A stretch of 64,000 nucleotides of DNA. Origin: Actinomycetales bacterium (GTDB taxonomy: Bacteria; Actinomycetota; Actinomycetes; Actinomycetales; Cellulomonadaceae). The number at the start of each line of letters is the position of its first letter. Within the stretch, counting starts at the first letter, position 1. The notes below the pieces were generated by a model that saw only the letters and a list, made by a program, of their open reading frames with translations, was not told the DNA's origin and searched no databases. The position numbers and the translations under genes are program-made. Shown piece after piece: positions 52,828-61,537 of the stretch. Where the stretch lies: the NCBI GenBank assembly GCA_020444245.1, contig JAHLLI010000012.1, forward strand, positions 97,823 through 161,822. The letters are read 5' to 3'.

Positions 52828-53244
52828 CCGACCGCGCCCGGAGCCTGCCCCGGCCCGCGTCGGCAGCATCCGGATCTGCCGACGTGCGCTCGGTGAGGTG
52901 CGCCTCGCCGGCGCGGTCCCGGCGCCCCACGCGGCGAAGAGGCGCCCAGACACAGATCCGTGCGGGGGCATCCACGATGCGGTCGCCGGTGTGCACCTGC
53001 GACACCGTTCGCCGCGCCGGCCGCCGCACAGCCCCGCCCCCACCGCCATCGACAACGCCCCCTGAGCAGCCCACGCGGATCAGGTGACGGAAGGTGCAGC
53101 AGTGACAGGTGCGCCGCCTCACCCGCCTCAACCACCACTCCCGTCACATGAACCGCGCCGGCTGCTCACGCTCCGCACATGGCGCAGATGGTGCGACTGC
53201 GAACTCGCTCGCCACAGCGGACCGCAGCGGGACAGACTCGTCCG
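52828..53244. other. Intergenic stretch with no recognised gene
   Basis: About 417 bases between the TetR gene and the DinB gene. All open frames here have implausible composition (Arg/Pro/His-rich) and none has a convincing start or motif. The DinB gene seems to start at 53245 after CAGACT plus six bases. No clear hairpin terminator was found. Confidence 0.5.
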
Positions 53245-53808
53245 ATGGCACCGGAGCTGCCCGCCCGCTGGACCCGCGCACAGCGGTACCCGGACATGTG
53301 GCTCGACCCGTCGGAGGACCCCCGGGAGAGGGAGCGCCCGCTGGTCACCGAGCGGGACGTCCTCGTGGAGTACCTGCGGCGCTACCGGCTCACGCTCGAG
53401 CTGAAGTGCGCGGACCTGGATGCCGAACAGCTCGCCCGACGGTCGGTGCCACCCTCCACCCTGTCCCTGCTGGGCCTGGTCAGGCACCTGTCGGAGGTGG
53501 AACGAGGCTGGTTCCGGCGCACGATGGCCGGCCTCGACGCGCCGCCGCGCTACTACTCGAAGGACGACCCCGACGGTGACTTCGACAACGCGACGGCCGA
53601 CCCGGAGCTGGTGGAGCCGGCGTGGCAGGCCTGGCGCGAGGAGGTCGAGTTCGCCGAGGCCTACGTCGCCGACCACGACCTGGACCACCAGGGCGTGACC
53701 GGGGTACGGCTGCGCGAGGTCGTCGTGCACCTCATCGAGGAGTACGCCCGCCACGCCGGGCACGCGGACCTGCTCCGGGAGCGCATCGACGGCCGGGTCG
53801 GCCAGTAG
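53245..53808 (+). CDS. DinB/DUF664 family protein (first)
   Basis: 187 residues. Four-helix bundle pattern with DVLVEYLRRYRLTLELKCADLDAEQL, SLLGLVRHLSEVERGWFRR (metal His) and VVHLIEEYARHAGHADLLRERIDG (paired His). Members are metal-binding and may use mycothiol or bacillithiol-type thiols; substrate unknown. It resembles the DinB protein at 56394-56942. Likely leaderless from ATG 53245. Confidence 0.88.
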   Translation: MAPELPARWTRAQRYPDMWLDPSEDPRERERPLVTERDVLVEYLRRYRLTLELKCADLDAEQLARRSVPPSTLSLLGLVRHLSEVERGWFRRTMAGLDAPPRYYSKDDPDGDFDNATADPELVEPAWQAWREEVEFAEAYVADHDLDHQGVTGVRLREVVVHLIEEYARHAGHADLLRERIDGRVGQ

Positions 53809-53856
53809 CGCCGCAGTCGCCGCGACGGGCGCTGGTTGGCCGGGCGGACAGGCCGG

Positions 53857-54843
53857 TCAGGCCGCCGGGAGCTCGCGGGGCTCGGCGACCACGTCGACCA
53901 GGGCCCCGTTGCGCCACACGGTGATCTCCACCGGCCGGCCGATCGCCGCCTCGACCATCAGGGCCTGGATCTGGGTGGTGGTCGCGATCTCCCGTCCGCC
54001 GATCGCCACCACCACGTCGCCGCGTCGCAGCCCGGCGTGCGCGGCCGGGCTCGCCGCGACCACCTGGGCGACCGAGACCCCGGTCGGCCGCCCGATCCGG
54101 GCCGCGAGCTCGGCGGGCAGCCGGATGGGCGCACCCGCGATGCCCAGCCACGCCCGGCGCACCCGCCCCCGCTCGATGAGCGTGTCGACGATCTGCCGGG
54201 TGGTCGCGTTGATCGGCACCGCGAGCCCCACGCCGACGCCCGCGACGGCGGTGTTCACCCCGACCATCCGCCCTGCGCTGTCGGCGAGCACTCCCCCGCT
54301 GTTGCCCGGGTTGAGCGCCGCGTCGGTCTGGATCACCTCGTCGATCACCCGGCCGGCCCGCGTCGGCAGCGACCGGCCCAGGGCGGAGACGATGCCCGCC
54401 GTGACGCTGCCGGACAGCCCGAGCGGGTTGCCCAGCGCCACGACCAGCTGACCGACCCGCAGCGTCGCCGCGTCCCCGAGCACCACCGGTGCCGGGACGT
54501 CGCCGCGCGCGAGCAGCACCGCGAGGTCGGACAGCGGGTCCCGTCCCACCACGTCCGCGGTGGTCTGGGAGCCGTCCGAGAAGCCCGCCGTCGCCTGCTC
54601 GGCGCCCTCGACGACGTGCGCACTCGTGAGCAGGTAGCCGTCGGAGGTCAGGACGCTCGCGCTGCCGGACCCGCCGCCACGCGGGCCGCGCACCTGCAGG
54701 CTCGCGACCCCGGGCAGCACCGCCTCGGCGACGCGCACCACCGCCGCGGAGTAGGCGTCCAGGAGCTCCGCGTCGTCGGCAGGCCGGGGTTCGGGCACAC
54801 CCCATGGAACGCTCGGGCGCGGGGAGTCCGCCAGCACGTTCAC
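53857..54843 (-). CDS. HtrA/DegP-like serine protease with PDZ domain
   Basis: 328 residues. Protease domain ~50-215 with the triad His76 (LLTSAHVV), Asp106 (SDLAVL) and Ser182 (NPGNSGGVL). A PDZ domain covers ~230-325 (VAASPAAHAGLRRGDVVVAIGGREI). No signal peptide or membrane helix is visible, unlike most actinobacterial HtrA proteins, so either it is cytoplasmic or its N-terminus starts further upstream without a good start codon. It would degrade or refold damaged proteins. Confidence 0.88.
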   Translation of the reverse strand: MNVLADSPRPSVPWGVPEPRPADDAELLDAYSAAVVRVAEAVLPGVASLQVRGPRGGGSGSASVLTSDGYLLTSAHVVEGAEQATAGFSDGSQTTADVVGRDPLSDLAVLLARGDVPAPVVLGDAATLRVGQLVVALGNPLGLSGSVTAGIVSALGRSLPTRAGRVIDEVIQTDAALNPGNSGGVLADSAGRMVGVNTAVAGVGVGLAVPINATTRQIVDTLIERGRVRRAWLGIAGAPIRLPAELAARIGRPTGVSVAQVVAASPAAHAGLRRGDVVVAIGGREIATTTQIQALMVEAAIGRPVEITVWRNGALVDVVAEPRELPAA

Positions 54844-54893
54844 CCAGGGCGCAGCGACGCCCGCGCGGGCGGCTTGCTACGGCGCGGCATGCT

Positions 54894-54921
54894 CCGCGTG
54901 CCGCGTGCCGCGTGCCGCGTG
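54894..54921. repeat. Four CCGCGTG heptamer repeats in the divergent gap
   Basis: Four exact tandem CCGCGTG units between the protease and GH5 genes, followed by a near-duplicate CCGTTGGCCGT and the perfect palindrome GTGCGCCGCGCAC (54931-54943). The 167-base gap should hold both promoters. Purpose unknown; may be simple-sequence expansion. Confidence 0.6.
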
Positions 54922-55010
54922 CCGTTGGCCGTGCGCCGCGCACCGTTGGCCGTTGGGCGGCGCACCTTGAGGACCTTGGGCCCGTCCGGCGGCGCGAGCG
55001 TTGGGCTGCC

Positions 55011-56393
55011 ATGGGAGGCATGCGTCGCGTCCTCGCGGGCATCGGCATCGGCGCCGCTGCCCTCGTCGTGGTCCTGGTGGTGCTCGCCGCGCTCGGGGTG
55101 GGCGGCTCGCTGAAGTTCGCGGTGGCGCACACCGAGCACGTCGAGGGGGACGTCGCGCTGCCTGCTCTGCACGTCGACGGCGCGCACCTGACCGGCCCGC
55201 AGGGCGACGTCCTGCTGCACGGTGTGATGATCCGCGACCCGTACCTGCTCGCGCAGGACGGCGAGCTGGACGCCGCGCTGTTCACCGAGATCGCTGCGAC
55301 CGGCGCGACGGTGGTGCGAATCCCCGTGCACCCGCGCTGGTGGCTCGAGGACGACGAGTACCTGTGGCGCTACCTGGGGCCGGCGGTGCGGTGGGCCGGC
55401 GAGGCGGGGCTGTACGCGATCGTCGACTGGCACTCGATCGGGAACGTGCGCACCGGCACGGCGCCGCACGACCCGGAGACCTACGCCCACACGTGGGACC
55501 TGACGGTGGACTTCTGGTCGAGCGTCGCCGCCTTCGTCGCACCCGCCCCGCACGTGCTGCTCGAGGTGTTCAACGAGCCGGAGGGGATCTCCGCCGACGA
55601 CTGGCGCGCAGCAGCCGGCGAGCTCGTGACCACGATCCGCGACGCGGGCGCCGCCCAGCCCGTGATCGTCGGCGGCGTGGACTACGCACGCGACCTGTCC
55701 TGGGTCGCCGACGACCCGGTCGACGACGACCAGGTGGTCTACGCCTCGCACATCTACCCTGCGCACTCCGCGACGGGATGGGACCGGTGGTTCGGCGACG
55801 TCGCTCAGACGTACCCGGTGATGGTGACCGAGTGGGGGTTCACCGACCTCGAGTCTGCCGAGGGCGACGGCTACCTGGTGGGCAGCGCTGACGGGTACGG
55901 TCGGCGGCTCGCCGACTACGCGGCCGCCCACGACGTCGGCTGGGTGGCCTGCTGGTGGGACGACACGTGGCGCCCCGCGATGCTCGGACCGGACGGGCCC
56001 ACCGAGTGGGGCCGGTTCGTCCTGGGCCTGCTCGGCTCGAGCGCGCGACGCGGCGGCCGCGCGTCGGTGGGCGCCGCTAGCGTGACCACGGTGGAGTACG
56101 AGTTCACCGCGACGCTGTACCGGTGGGAGTCCCGCCAGGCGGACACCTGGGTGTTCGTCAACCTGCCCGAGGCCCTGGCCGACGAGATCCTCGAGGCCGG
56201 CGAGCAGGTCTCCCGGGGGTTCGGGTCGCTCCGCGTGGAGGTCCGGGTCGGGGCGACGGTGTGGCGCACCTCGATCTTCCCGTCGACGGGCGCGGGCACG
56301 TTCGTGCTGCCGCTGAAGAAGGCCGTGCGCAAGGCCCAGGGGCTCGAGGTGGGCGACGAGGCGCGGGTCCACCTGCGCCTCGTCGACGTGTGA
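55011..56393 (+). CDS. GH5-type glycoside hydrolase read through into a DUF1905 domain
   Basis: 460 residues. A membrane anchor (residues ~5-28) is followed by a cellulase-like (GH5) barrel: VLLHGVMIRDPYL, the acid/base Glu189 in LLEVFNEPEG, and the nucleophile Glu274 in PVMVTEWGF, with HIYPAHS in between. From residue ~361 comes a complete DUF1905 domain (YEFTATLYRWESRQAD to RVHLRLVDV). The two are joined by a short linker with no stop. The DUF1905 part has its own leaderless-type start signal (56078-56083), so it may also, or instead, be made separately. The enzyme would attack beta-glucans outside the cell; substrate unproven. ATG 55011 chosen. Confidence 0.8.
   Translation: MGGMRRVLAGIGIGAAALVVVLVVLAALGVGGSLKFAVAHTEHVEGDVALPALHVDGAHLTGPQGDVLLHGVMIRDPYLLAQDGELDAALFTEIAATGATVVRIPVHPRWWLEDDEYLWRYLGPAVRWAGEAGLYAIVDWHSIGNVRTGTAPHDPETYAHTWDLTVDFWSSVAAFVAPAPHVLLEVFNEPEGISADDWRAAAGELVTTIRDAGAAQPVIVGGVDYARDLSWVADDPVDDDQVVYASHIYPAHSATGWDRWFGDVAQTYPVMVTEWGFTDLESAEGDGYLVGSADGYGRRLADYAAAHDVGWVACWWDDTWRPAMLGPDGPTEWGRFVLGLLGSSARRGGRASVGAASVTTVEYEFTATLYRWESRQADTWVFVNLPEALADEILEAGEQVSRGFGSLRVEVRVGATVWRTSIFPSTGAGTFVLPLKKAVRKAQGLEVGDEARVHLRLVDV
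56078..56083 (+). promoter_or_regulatory. Internal -10-like TAGCGT before the DUF1905 domain
   Basis: TAGCGT lies 7 bases before an in-frame GTG (56091) that begins a 100-residue DUF1905 protein (VEYEFTATLYRW). The same hexamer and spacing precede the VOC gene at 16819 and similar ones precede many other starts here. It suggests an independent leaderless transcript inside the GH5 frame. Confidence 0.5.
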
Positions 56394-56942
56394 CTACTCG
56401 CCCACCTGGCCGTCGAACGCCTCGCGCAGCAGGTCGGCGTGACCGTTGTGCCGCGCGTACTCCTCGATCATGTGCGTGACGATCCAGCGCAGGCTCGGGG
56501 CGTGACCGTCGTCGAACACGCAGGTGGACAGCCGTCCCATGCCGCCCTCGGCCAGGGCCGCCTCGGCGAGGGTGCGGGACTTCTCCACGGCCGCCTGCCA
56601 CAGCGCGCGCAGCTCCTCGGGGCTGTCGCCGGCGGCCGAGTGCCATTCCCAGTCCGGGTCGACGCTCCAGTCGATCTCGTCCCACGGGGGAAGGACCGGG
56701 TTGTCGTGGAGCACCTGGGAGAACCACCAGTCCTCGACCCAGGCCATGTGCTTGAGCAGCCCGCCGAGCGTCATCGCGGTCGGGTGCAGCCGCGCCGCGA
56801 GGCCGTCGGCGCCCAGGCCGCGTGTCTTCCACTCCAGCGTGGCGCGCTGGTAGTCGAGGAACCCGAGGAGCGTCGACGCCTCGTCGCCGGCGGTGGGGGG
56901 TTCGTGCCGGCCGTGCTCGTCGATGAGCGGTGCGTCGGTCAT
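56394..56942 (-). CDS. DinB/DUF664 family protein (second)
   Basis: 182 residues. Motifs TLLGFLDYQRATLEWKTRGLGADGL, LGGLLKHMAWVEDWWFSQVL and THMIEEYARHNGHADLLREAFDGQVGE, with the His trio of the metal site. Its stop codon directly abuts that of the GH5/DUF1905 frame (56393/56394). It shares the C-terminal EEYARH-GHADLLRE signature with the DinB protein at 53245. Start ATG 56942 after TACCTT and 8 bases. Substrate unknown. Confidence 0.9.
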   Translation of the reverse strand: MTDAPLIDEHGRHEPPTAGDEASTLLGFLDYQRATLEWKTRGLGADGLAARLHPTAMTLGGLLKHMAWVEDWWFSQVLHDNPVLPPWDEIDWSVDPDWEWHSAAGDSPEELRALWQAAVEKSRTLAEAALAEGGMGRLSTCVFDDGHAPSLRWIVTHMIEEYARHNGHADLLREAFDGQVGE

Positions 56943-57050
56943 GGACCCGAAAGGTAGCGGTCCCGAGCCCGGTCGAGGTGGGCATTCCGGGCGATTCGGG
57001 CACCCGCGTGCTGGGCTTCGGCCGAGGTTTCACACCACTGGGTGAACGGT

Positions 57051-57929
57051 TCAGCCCTCCGCGAGCGCCACGAGGCGGTCGTGCACCCGGGCCATCTCGG
57101 GGTCGGCGAGGCGGGGGTCGTCCGGGGTGCGGCCGGCCAGGACGTCGTCGAGGTAGCGACGGTCGGCGTCGAGGCGCGCGAGCGGCTCGTACGTCGGCGT
57201 GCCGTGGCCGGGGACCAGCACCGTGGCGTGCGCGACGTGCGGGGCCAGCACGTCCAGGCCCGCGAGGTACGCGGGCAGGTCGTCCGGGTCGAACGGGAGC
57301 GGCAGCTCGACATCGCTGAGCATGTCGCCCACCAGCAGGACGCCACGGGCGGGCAGCCGGACGGCGACGTGGCCGGGGGCGTGCGCGTCGTGGGTGATCA
57401 GCTCGACGGGATCGGGATCGGGATCGGGGCCGGGGCCGGGGTCCGTCGCGGTCCCGACGTCGTCGGGCGTGTCGGGCGTGTCGGGCGGAGCGAAGGGCGC
57501 CGGGACGGGGATGACAGACCCGACCTCCTCGGTGCCTGGCAACGGCGTCACGCGGCCGAACAGGGCGAGCACGTCCGCCGGGTACGCCGCACCATCGGCC
57601 GGCTGGTCGGCGAGCAGGGCGGCGCGCAGCGCGTCGCGGTGGGCGGCGACCACGTCGACGGCACGCGCCGAGGCCCAGCGCGGCACGTCGCCGAAGCTCG
57701 GGTGCCACAGCAGGTGGTCGTGGTGCGGGTGGGTGCTCACCCCGGCGGTGACGCGGATCCCGAGGGCGTCGAGGTCGTCGGCGAGCGAGGCCAGCTCGTC
57801 GGGCCGCCACGCCGGGTCGACGAGCACACCGCACCGGTCACGCACCACCAGGGTCGTGGTCGTACGCATCACGCGGCTGGTCGCGACCAGCACGCCCGGG
57901 GCGACGGGCACCAGCGGCGACGAGCTCAC
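57051..57929 (-). CDS. Metallo-beta-lactamase-fold hydrolase
   Basis: 292 residues. The metal motif is STHPHHDHLLW (HxHxDH), with further ligands in HAPGHVAVRL and LVPGHGTPTY. A low-complexity insert rich in Asp, Pro, Gly and Thr (DTPDTPDDVGTATDP then DP repeats) lies at residues ~150-175 between conserved parts. Substrate unknown; many such proteins hydrolyse esters, lactones or thioesters. GTG 57929 is six bases after TACGGT, so leaderless. Located downstream of the ABC export operon on the same strand. Confidence 0.85.
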   Translation of the reverse strand: MSSSPLVPVAPGVLVATSRVMRTTTTLVVRDRCGVLVDPAWRPDELASLADDLDALGIRVTAGVSTHPHHDHLLWHPSFGDVPRWASARAVDVVAAHRDALRAALLADQPADGAAYPADVLALFGRVTPLPGTEEVGSVIPVPAPFAPPDTPDTPDDVGTATDPGPGPDPDPDPVELITHDAHAPGHVAVRLPARGVLLVGDMLSDVELPLPFDPDDLPAYLAGLDVLAPHVAHATVLVPGHGTPTYEPLARLDADRRYLDDVLAGRTPDDPRLADPEMARVHDRLVALAEG

Positions 57930-58043
57930 GGTGCGACCGTAGCGGTGCCGGTACGCGGGCGAGCCGACGGTGGGCGGCGCGCGCCCGGGCGGCCGTCAGG
58001 CGCATCAGCAGGGCGTCGCGGCGCAGAGCGCGGTCGTCGTCCA

Positions 58044-60791
58044 TCAGGTCGCCAGCCGTCGGACCACGGGCAGCCCGGACCGCGTGGTGAGCCAGCCCAG
58101 CGCCATCGCGGACAGCGGGACCACGGCGACGATCGCGAGGATCGTCGGCCAGGGGATCACCAGCGCCCAGGTCGTGTCCGGCACGGCAGCCTGCCGCATC
58201 GCGACGAGCCCCCAGGCGAGCGCCAGCCCTGTGACGACACCGAGCCAGCCACCGAGCGCCGCGATCACCCCGGCCTGGCCGGCCGCGAACCGCCGACGCG
58301 TGCGGGGTGGCGCGCCCACGGCGGCGAGCGTCGCGAGGTCCGGCACCGCGTCCGCGGCGGCGAGCGCGACGGCGATCCCGGTGGTCCCGACGGCCGCCAG
58401 GGCCGCCGCGCCGACCAGGACGAGCAGGACCAGGTCCGGGCCGGTGAACGGGTTGCCGCGCTCGACGGTGAGGTGGGCCGAGCTCCCCAGACGGTCGCCC
58501 AGCACCGCATCGGCGGTGTCGAGCTCGGCCTGGTCCGGCATCCGTGAGGTCGGGGCGACGAGGCCGACGTCCGCCGTGGCGAGACCGAGGTCCCCGGCAG
58601 CCTCCGGTGACAGGACCACGCCGCTCGCGATGGCGGGCAGGTCGACCACTGTCGCGGGCACCCGGGCGGTGGTGGTGGTCGGCGCAGCGGCACCCGCGGA
58701 CACCGCCGCCTGGAGGTGGGCGGTCCCGTCGGGCCAGAGCAGGGTCGGCGACGTGACGACCACCCGGCCGGCGGCGAGCGCCCTGGCGGCGGCCGCGGAG
58801 CCGTCGAGCCCCATGGCCGCGACGGCCGAACCGTCGTCCACGAGCGTCGCGCCGCCGGCGACCGGGTCGGACCACGTGATCATGCCGCCTCGTCGGTCCT
58901 CGCAGCGCGGGTCCCGGCTCGCCTGGGCCCGCTCTGCGGCCGTGGCCGGCCGGTTCAGCGACGCGAGCGGGCACAGCTGCGCCGGGTCGTTCAGCACGTC
59001 GACCTGGACCCAGTCGTCGGCCGCCCGCGCCGGTGCGACGACACGCACCACCTCGACGTCGGTCACCGGCAGCGTCGCGCGCAGCACCTGCTCGCCGTCC
59101 GCGACGGCGGAGGTGAGGTCCTCGTTCGCCGAGGGCGCCGGGAGCTGAACCATGACGGTGCCGACGCCCGCACTCGGCGTGTAGGCACGGGCGTTCACGG
59201 CCTCGCCGGAGGCCTGGTACACCGCGGCCGCGGTGACCCCCGCCAGCGCGGCGAGCACCGCGGCGACCGCGGGGGCGGTGCGCGAACGGTGTCGCGCGGC
59301 GTCGCGCAGCGCCAGGCGACCCGAGACACCCAGGTACGGTGCCAGCCGCGCAGCAGCAGACACCAGGGCCCCGGAGGCGGCCACCACCCCGAGCTCGAGC
59401 ACCACCAGCGACCCGACGACGACCACCAGCCGCCCCGAGGCGGCCCCGCCGAGCGCGCCCACCACGCCTGCGAGCACCAGGAGTCCGCCCAGGAGCGGGA
59501 CGCCGCGTGCGGGACGGGCCTCGGCCCGCCGACCGCCAAGTGCCGCGACCACGTCGATCCGGGACGCCTGACGCGCCGGGAACCACGCCGCCAGACCCGC
59601 GACGAGCACGCCGGCGGCCGCGAAGGCGATCGGCCAGAGCCACTCGACCCGCAGGTCGGGCAGCTCGAACGGGTTCCCCCACCAGTGGATGCCCTGCCGT
59701 ATCGCCGCGGCCGCGCCGACGCCTGCCGCGACCGCTACCGCGGAAGCGCCCAGCCCGGTGAGCACCCCACCGAGCACCAGCGTACGACGCACCGTCGTGC
59801 GATCGGCACCGATCGCTGCCAGGAGTGCGACCTGGCGCTGGGACCGCTTCGCCGCGACCGCGAACGCCGGGCCGATGATCAGCACCGCCTCGACGAGGAT
59901 GAGCAGGCCGACGGCGACGGTCATCGCGATCGTCGACGACGCGGGCCCCTGCCTCGGCCCAGCGGCGAACGGGACCGCTGAGCGCGGCGGCGGGTCGGCG
60001 AGCACCGCGCGGCTCGTTACGGCGGAGCCGATCCCGTTGACCGCGAGCACGTCGGCCCACGTCACCGGTTCAGGGCCGAGCACGTACCACTCGACGCTGG
60101 CGGTCGACCCGGGACCGGGCGTGGCCGTGTCGGGCGGAGCGATCCCCCCGGGTCCGGTGACCACCTCCGTGCTCGACGGAGATCGGGCGAGGATCCCGGT
60201 GACCGTCACCTCCCGCGGCGACATCCCGACCGGGGCCAGCGTCAGCCGGTCGCCCACCCCGACACCGAGGTCGCGGGCCCGTCGTTCGACGAGCGCGAGC
60301 CCGGACGCGTCCGTGGGCAGCGCACCCTCGACCGTGTCGAGCAGCCCGGAGAGGTCCCGGTCCGGCAGAGCCGTGACGGCGGCACCCGCCTGGCGGCGGT
60401 CGGCACCCTCGAGGGCGGCGGTGCCGGTCACCGTCCTGGCGAGCACGTCACCGTCGGGTAGCAGGGCCCGGAGCCGACGTTCGAAGTCCCCGAGGGGGGC
60501 GGCGTCCGACGTCGCGACACCGCCGGTGGACTCCCCGCGCACGTCCTGCTCGACCCGCGCGCCGCCCGGGCTGCGGATGAGGGCCTGCACGTCGCCGTCG
60601 CCGAGGGTCCACCGCACGTAGGTCGCGTCGGAGGGGTTGGCCGAGGCGATCAGCACCGATCCCGCGGTCCCGAGCAGCACCGGCAGCCCGACGAGCGCCG
60701 CGACCAGGGCGGTACGGCCGCGCGCACGCCGGGCGTCACGTCGGGCGACCCGGGCGGCGACCCGCCAGCGCACCCAGGCGCGGCCGGTCAC
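58044..60791 (-). CDS. FtsX-like ABC transporter permease
   Basis: 915 residues. An N-terminal membrane helix (ALVAALVGLPVLLGTAGSVLI) and a large outer domain are followed by helix blocks around residues ~290-420 and at the C-terminus (VLLVLVGAAALAAVGTTGIAVALA, VIAALGGWLGVVTGLALAWGL, ILAIVAVVPLSAMALGWL). This duplicated FtsX arrangement is seen in MacB/LolC-type exporters and bacitracin-like drug or lipid transport. GTG start overlaps the stop of the ATPase gene (GTGA). Probable role: efflux or envelope lipid/peptide handling under PadR control. Confidence 0.88.
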   Translation of the reverse strand: MTGRAWVRWRVAARVARRDARRARGRTALVAALVGLPVLLGTAGSVLIASANPSDATYVRWTLGDGDVQALIRSPGGARVEQDVRGESTGGVATSDAAPLGDFERRLRALLPDGDVLARTVTGTAALEGADRRQAGAAVTALPDRDLSGLLDTVEGALPTDASGLALVERRARDLGVGVGDRLTLAPVGMSPREVTVTGILARSPSSTEVVTGPGGIAPPDTATPGPGSTASVEWYVLGPEPVTWADVLAVNGIGSAVTSRAVLADPPPRSAVPFAAGPRQGPASSTIAMTVAVGLLILVEAVLIIGPAFAVAAKRSQRQVALLAAIGADRTTVRRTLVLGGVLTGLGASAVAVAAGVGAAAAIRQGIHWWGNPFELPDLRVEWLWPIAFAAAGVLVAGLAAWFPARQASRIDVVAALGGRRAEARPARGVPLLGGLLVLAGVVGALGGAASGRLVVVVGSLVVLELGVVAASGALVSAAARLAPYLGVSGRLALRDAARHRSRTAPAVAAVLAALAGVTAAAVYQASGEAVNARAYTPSAGVGTVMVQLPAPSANEDLTSAVADGEQVLRATLPVTDVEVVRVVAPARAADDWVQVDVLNDPAQLCPLASLNRPATAAERAQASRDPRCEDRRGGMITWSDPVAGGATLVDDGSAVAAMGLDGSAAAARALAAGRVVVTSPTLLWPDGTAHLQAAVSAGAAAPTTTTARVPATVVDLPAIASGVVLSPEAAGDLGLATADVGLVAPTSRMPDQAELDTADAVLGDRLGSSAHLTVERGNPFTGPDLVLLVLVGAAALAAVGTTGIAVALAAADAVPDLATLAAVGAPPRTRRRFAAGQAGVIAALGGWLGVVTGLALAWGLVAMRQAAVPDTTWALVIPWPTILAIVAVVPLSAMALGWLTTRSGLPVVRRLAT

Positions 60792-61537
60792 CGGTCGTCC
60801 GCGGCGAGGCCGGCGGCGAGCAACGACTCAGGTCCGGGCGGGCTGCCGGTGCCGTCCACCACCACGCCGTCGCGCAGGAACACCGTCCGGTCCGCCCACG
60901 CGGCGAAGCGGGCCTCGTGGGTGACGAGCAGTCCCCCGGCGCCCGCGTCGACCCTGGCCCGCAGGACGCGCATCACGTCCTCACCCGTGACCGAGTCCAG
61001 TGCGCCGGTGGGCTCGTCGGCGAGCACCAGGCGGCGCGGACCGACGAGCGCTCGCGCGATCGCGACGCGCTGCTGCTGGCCGCCGGACAGCTCGTCCGGG
61101 AACCGGTCGGCGACGTCCTCGATGCCGACCTCGGCCATCGCCGCCAGCGCCTCGTGGCGCGCGGGCCGCGGCGACACGCCGTCCAGCTCCCGGGGCAGCG
61201 AGACGTTCTCCGCCGCGGTGAGCGCAGGGATGAGGTTGAAGTCCTGGAACACGTAGCCCACGGCGCGCCGGCGCAGGCGGGCACGATCGTGCAGGTCGAG
61301 GGTGCCGAGGTCGGAGCCGGCGAGCGTGACCTCGCCCTCGGTCGCCGTGTCCAGCCCGCCGGCGAGGTTGAGCAGGGTCGACTTGCCCGAGCCGGACGGG
61401 CCCATCACGGCGACCAGCTCGCCCAGCCGGACGTCGAGGTCCACACCTCGGAGCGCGTGCACCGCGGTCGGGCCCTCGCCGTGGGTGCGGTGGACGCCGC
61501 GCAGGGTGAGCAGGAGGGGGCCCAGAGGGGCGGTCAT
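60788..61537 (-). CDS. ABC transporter ATP-binding protein (MacB/LolD type)
   Basis: 249 residues. Walker A MGPSGSGKSTLLN, Q-loop VFQDFNLIPALTAAENV, signature LSGGQQQRVAIARALV, Walker B LVLADEPTGALDS and H-loop LLVTHEARFAAWA: a complete MacB/LolD-class ATPase. It powers the FtsX permease encoded next. Translation is coupled at both ends (ATGA with the PadR gene, GTGA with the permease). Confidence 0.93.
   Translation of the reverse strand: MTAPLGPLLLTLRGVHRTHGEGPTAVHALRGVDLDVRLGELVAVMGPSGSGKSTLLNLAGGLDTATEGEVTLAGSDLGTLDLHDRARLRRRAVGYVFQDFNLIPALTAAENVSLPRELDGVSPRPARHEALAAMAEVGIEDVADRFPDELSGGQQQRVAIARALVGPRRLVLADEPTGALDSVTGEDVMRVLRARVDAGAGGLLVTHEARFAAWADRTVFLRDGVVVDGTGSPPGPESLLAAGLAADDR

Noticed and set aside
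52796..53244. Arg/Pro-rich frames in the 417-base gap before the first DinB gene
   Set aside because: No start signal, no motif, and composition typical of non-coding GC-rich DNA.
57838..58044. A 68-codon frame starting at an ATG that overlaps the FtsX permease stop (TGATG)
   Set aside because: It runs into the metallo-hydrolase gene, which has its own leaderless promoter (TACGGT) inside this frame. The second half is Arg/Pro/Gly-rich and looks like an out-of-frame shadow.
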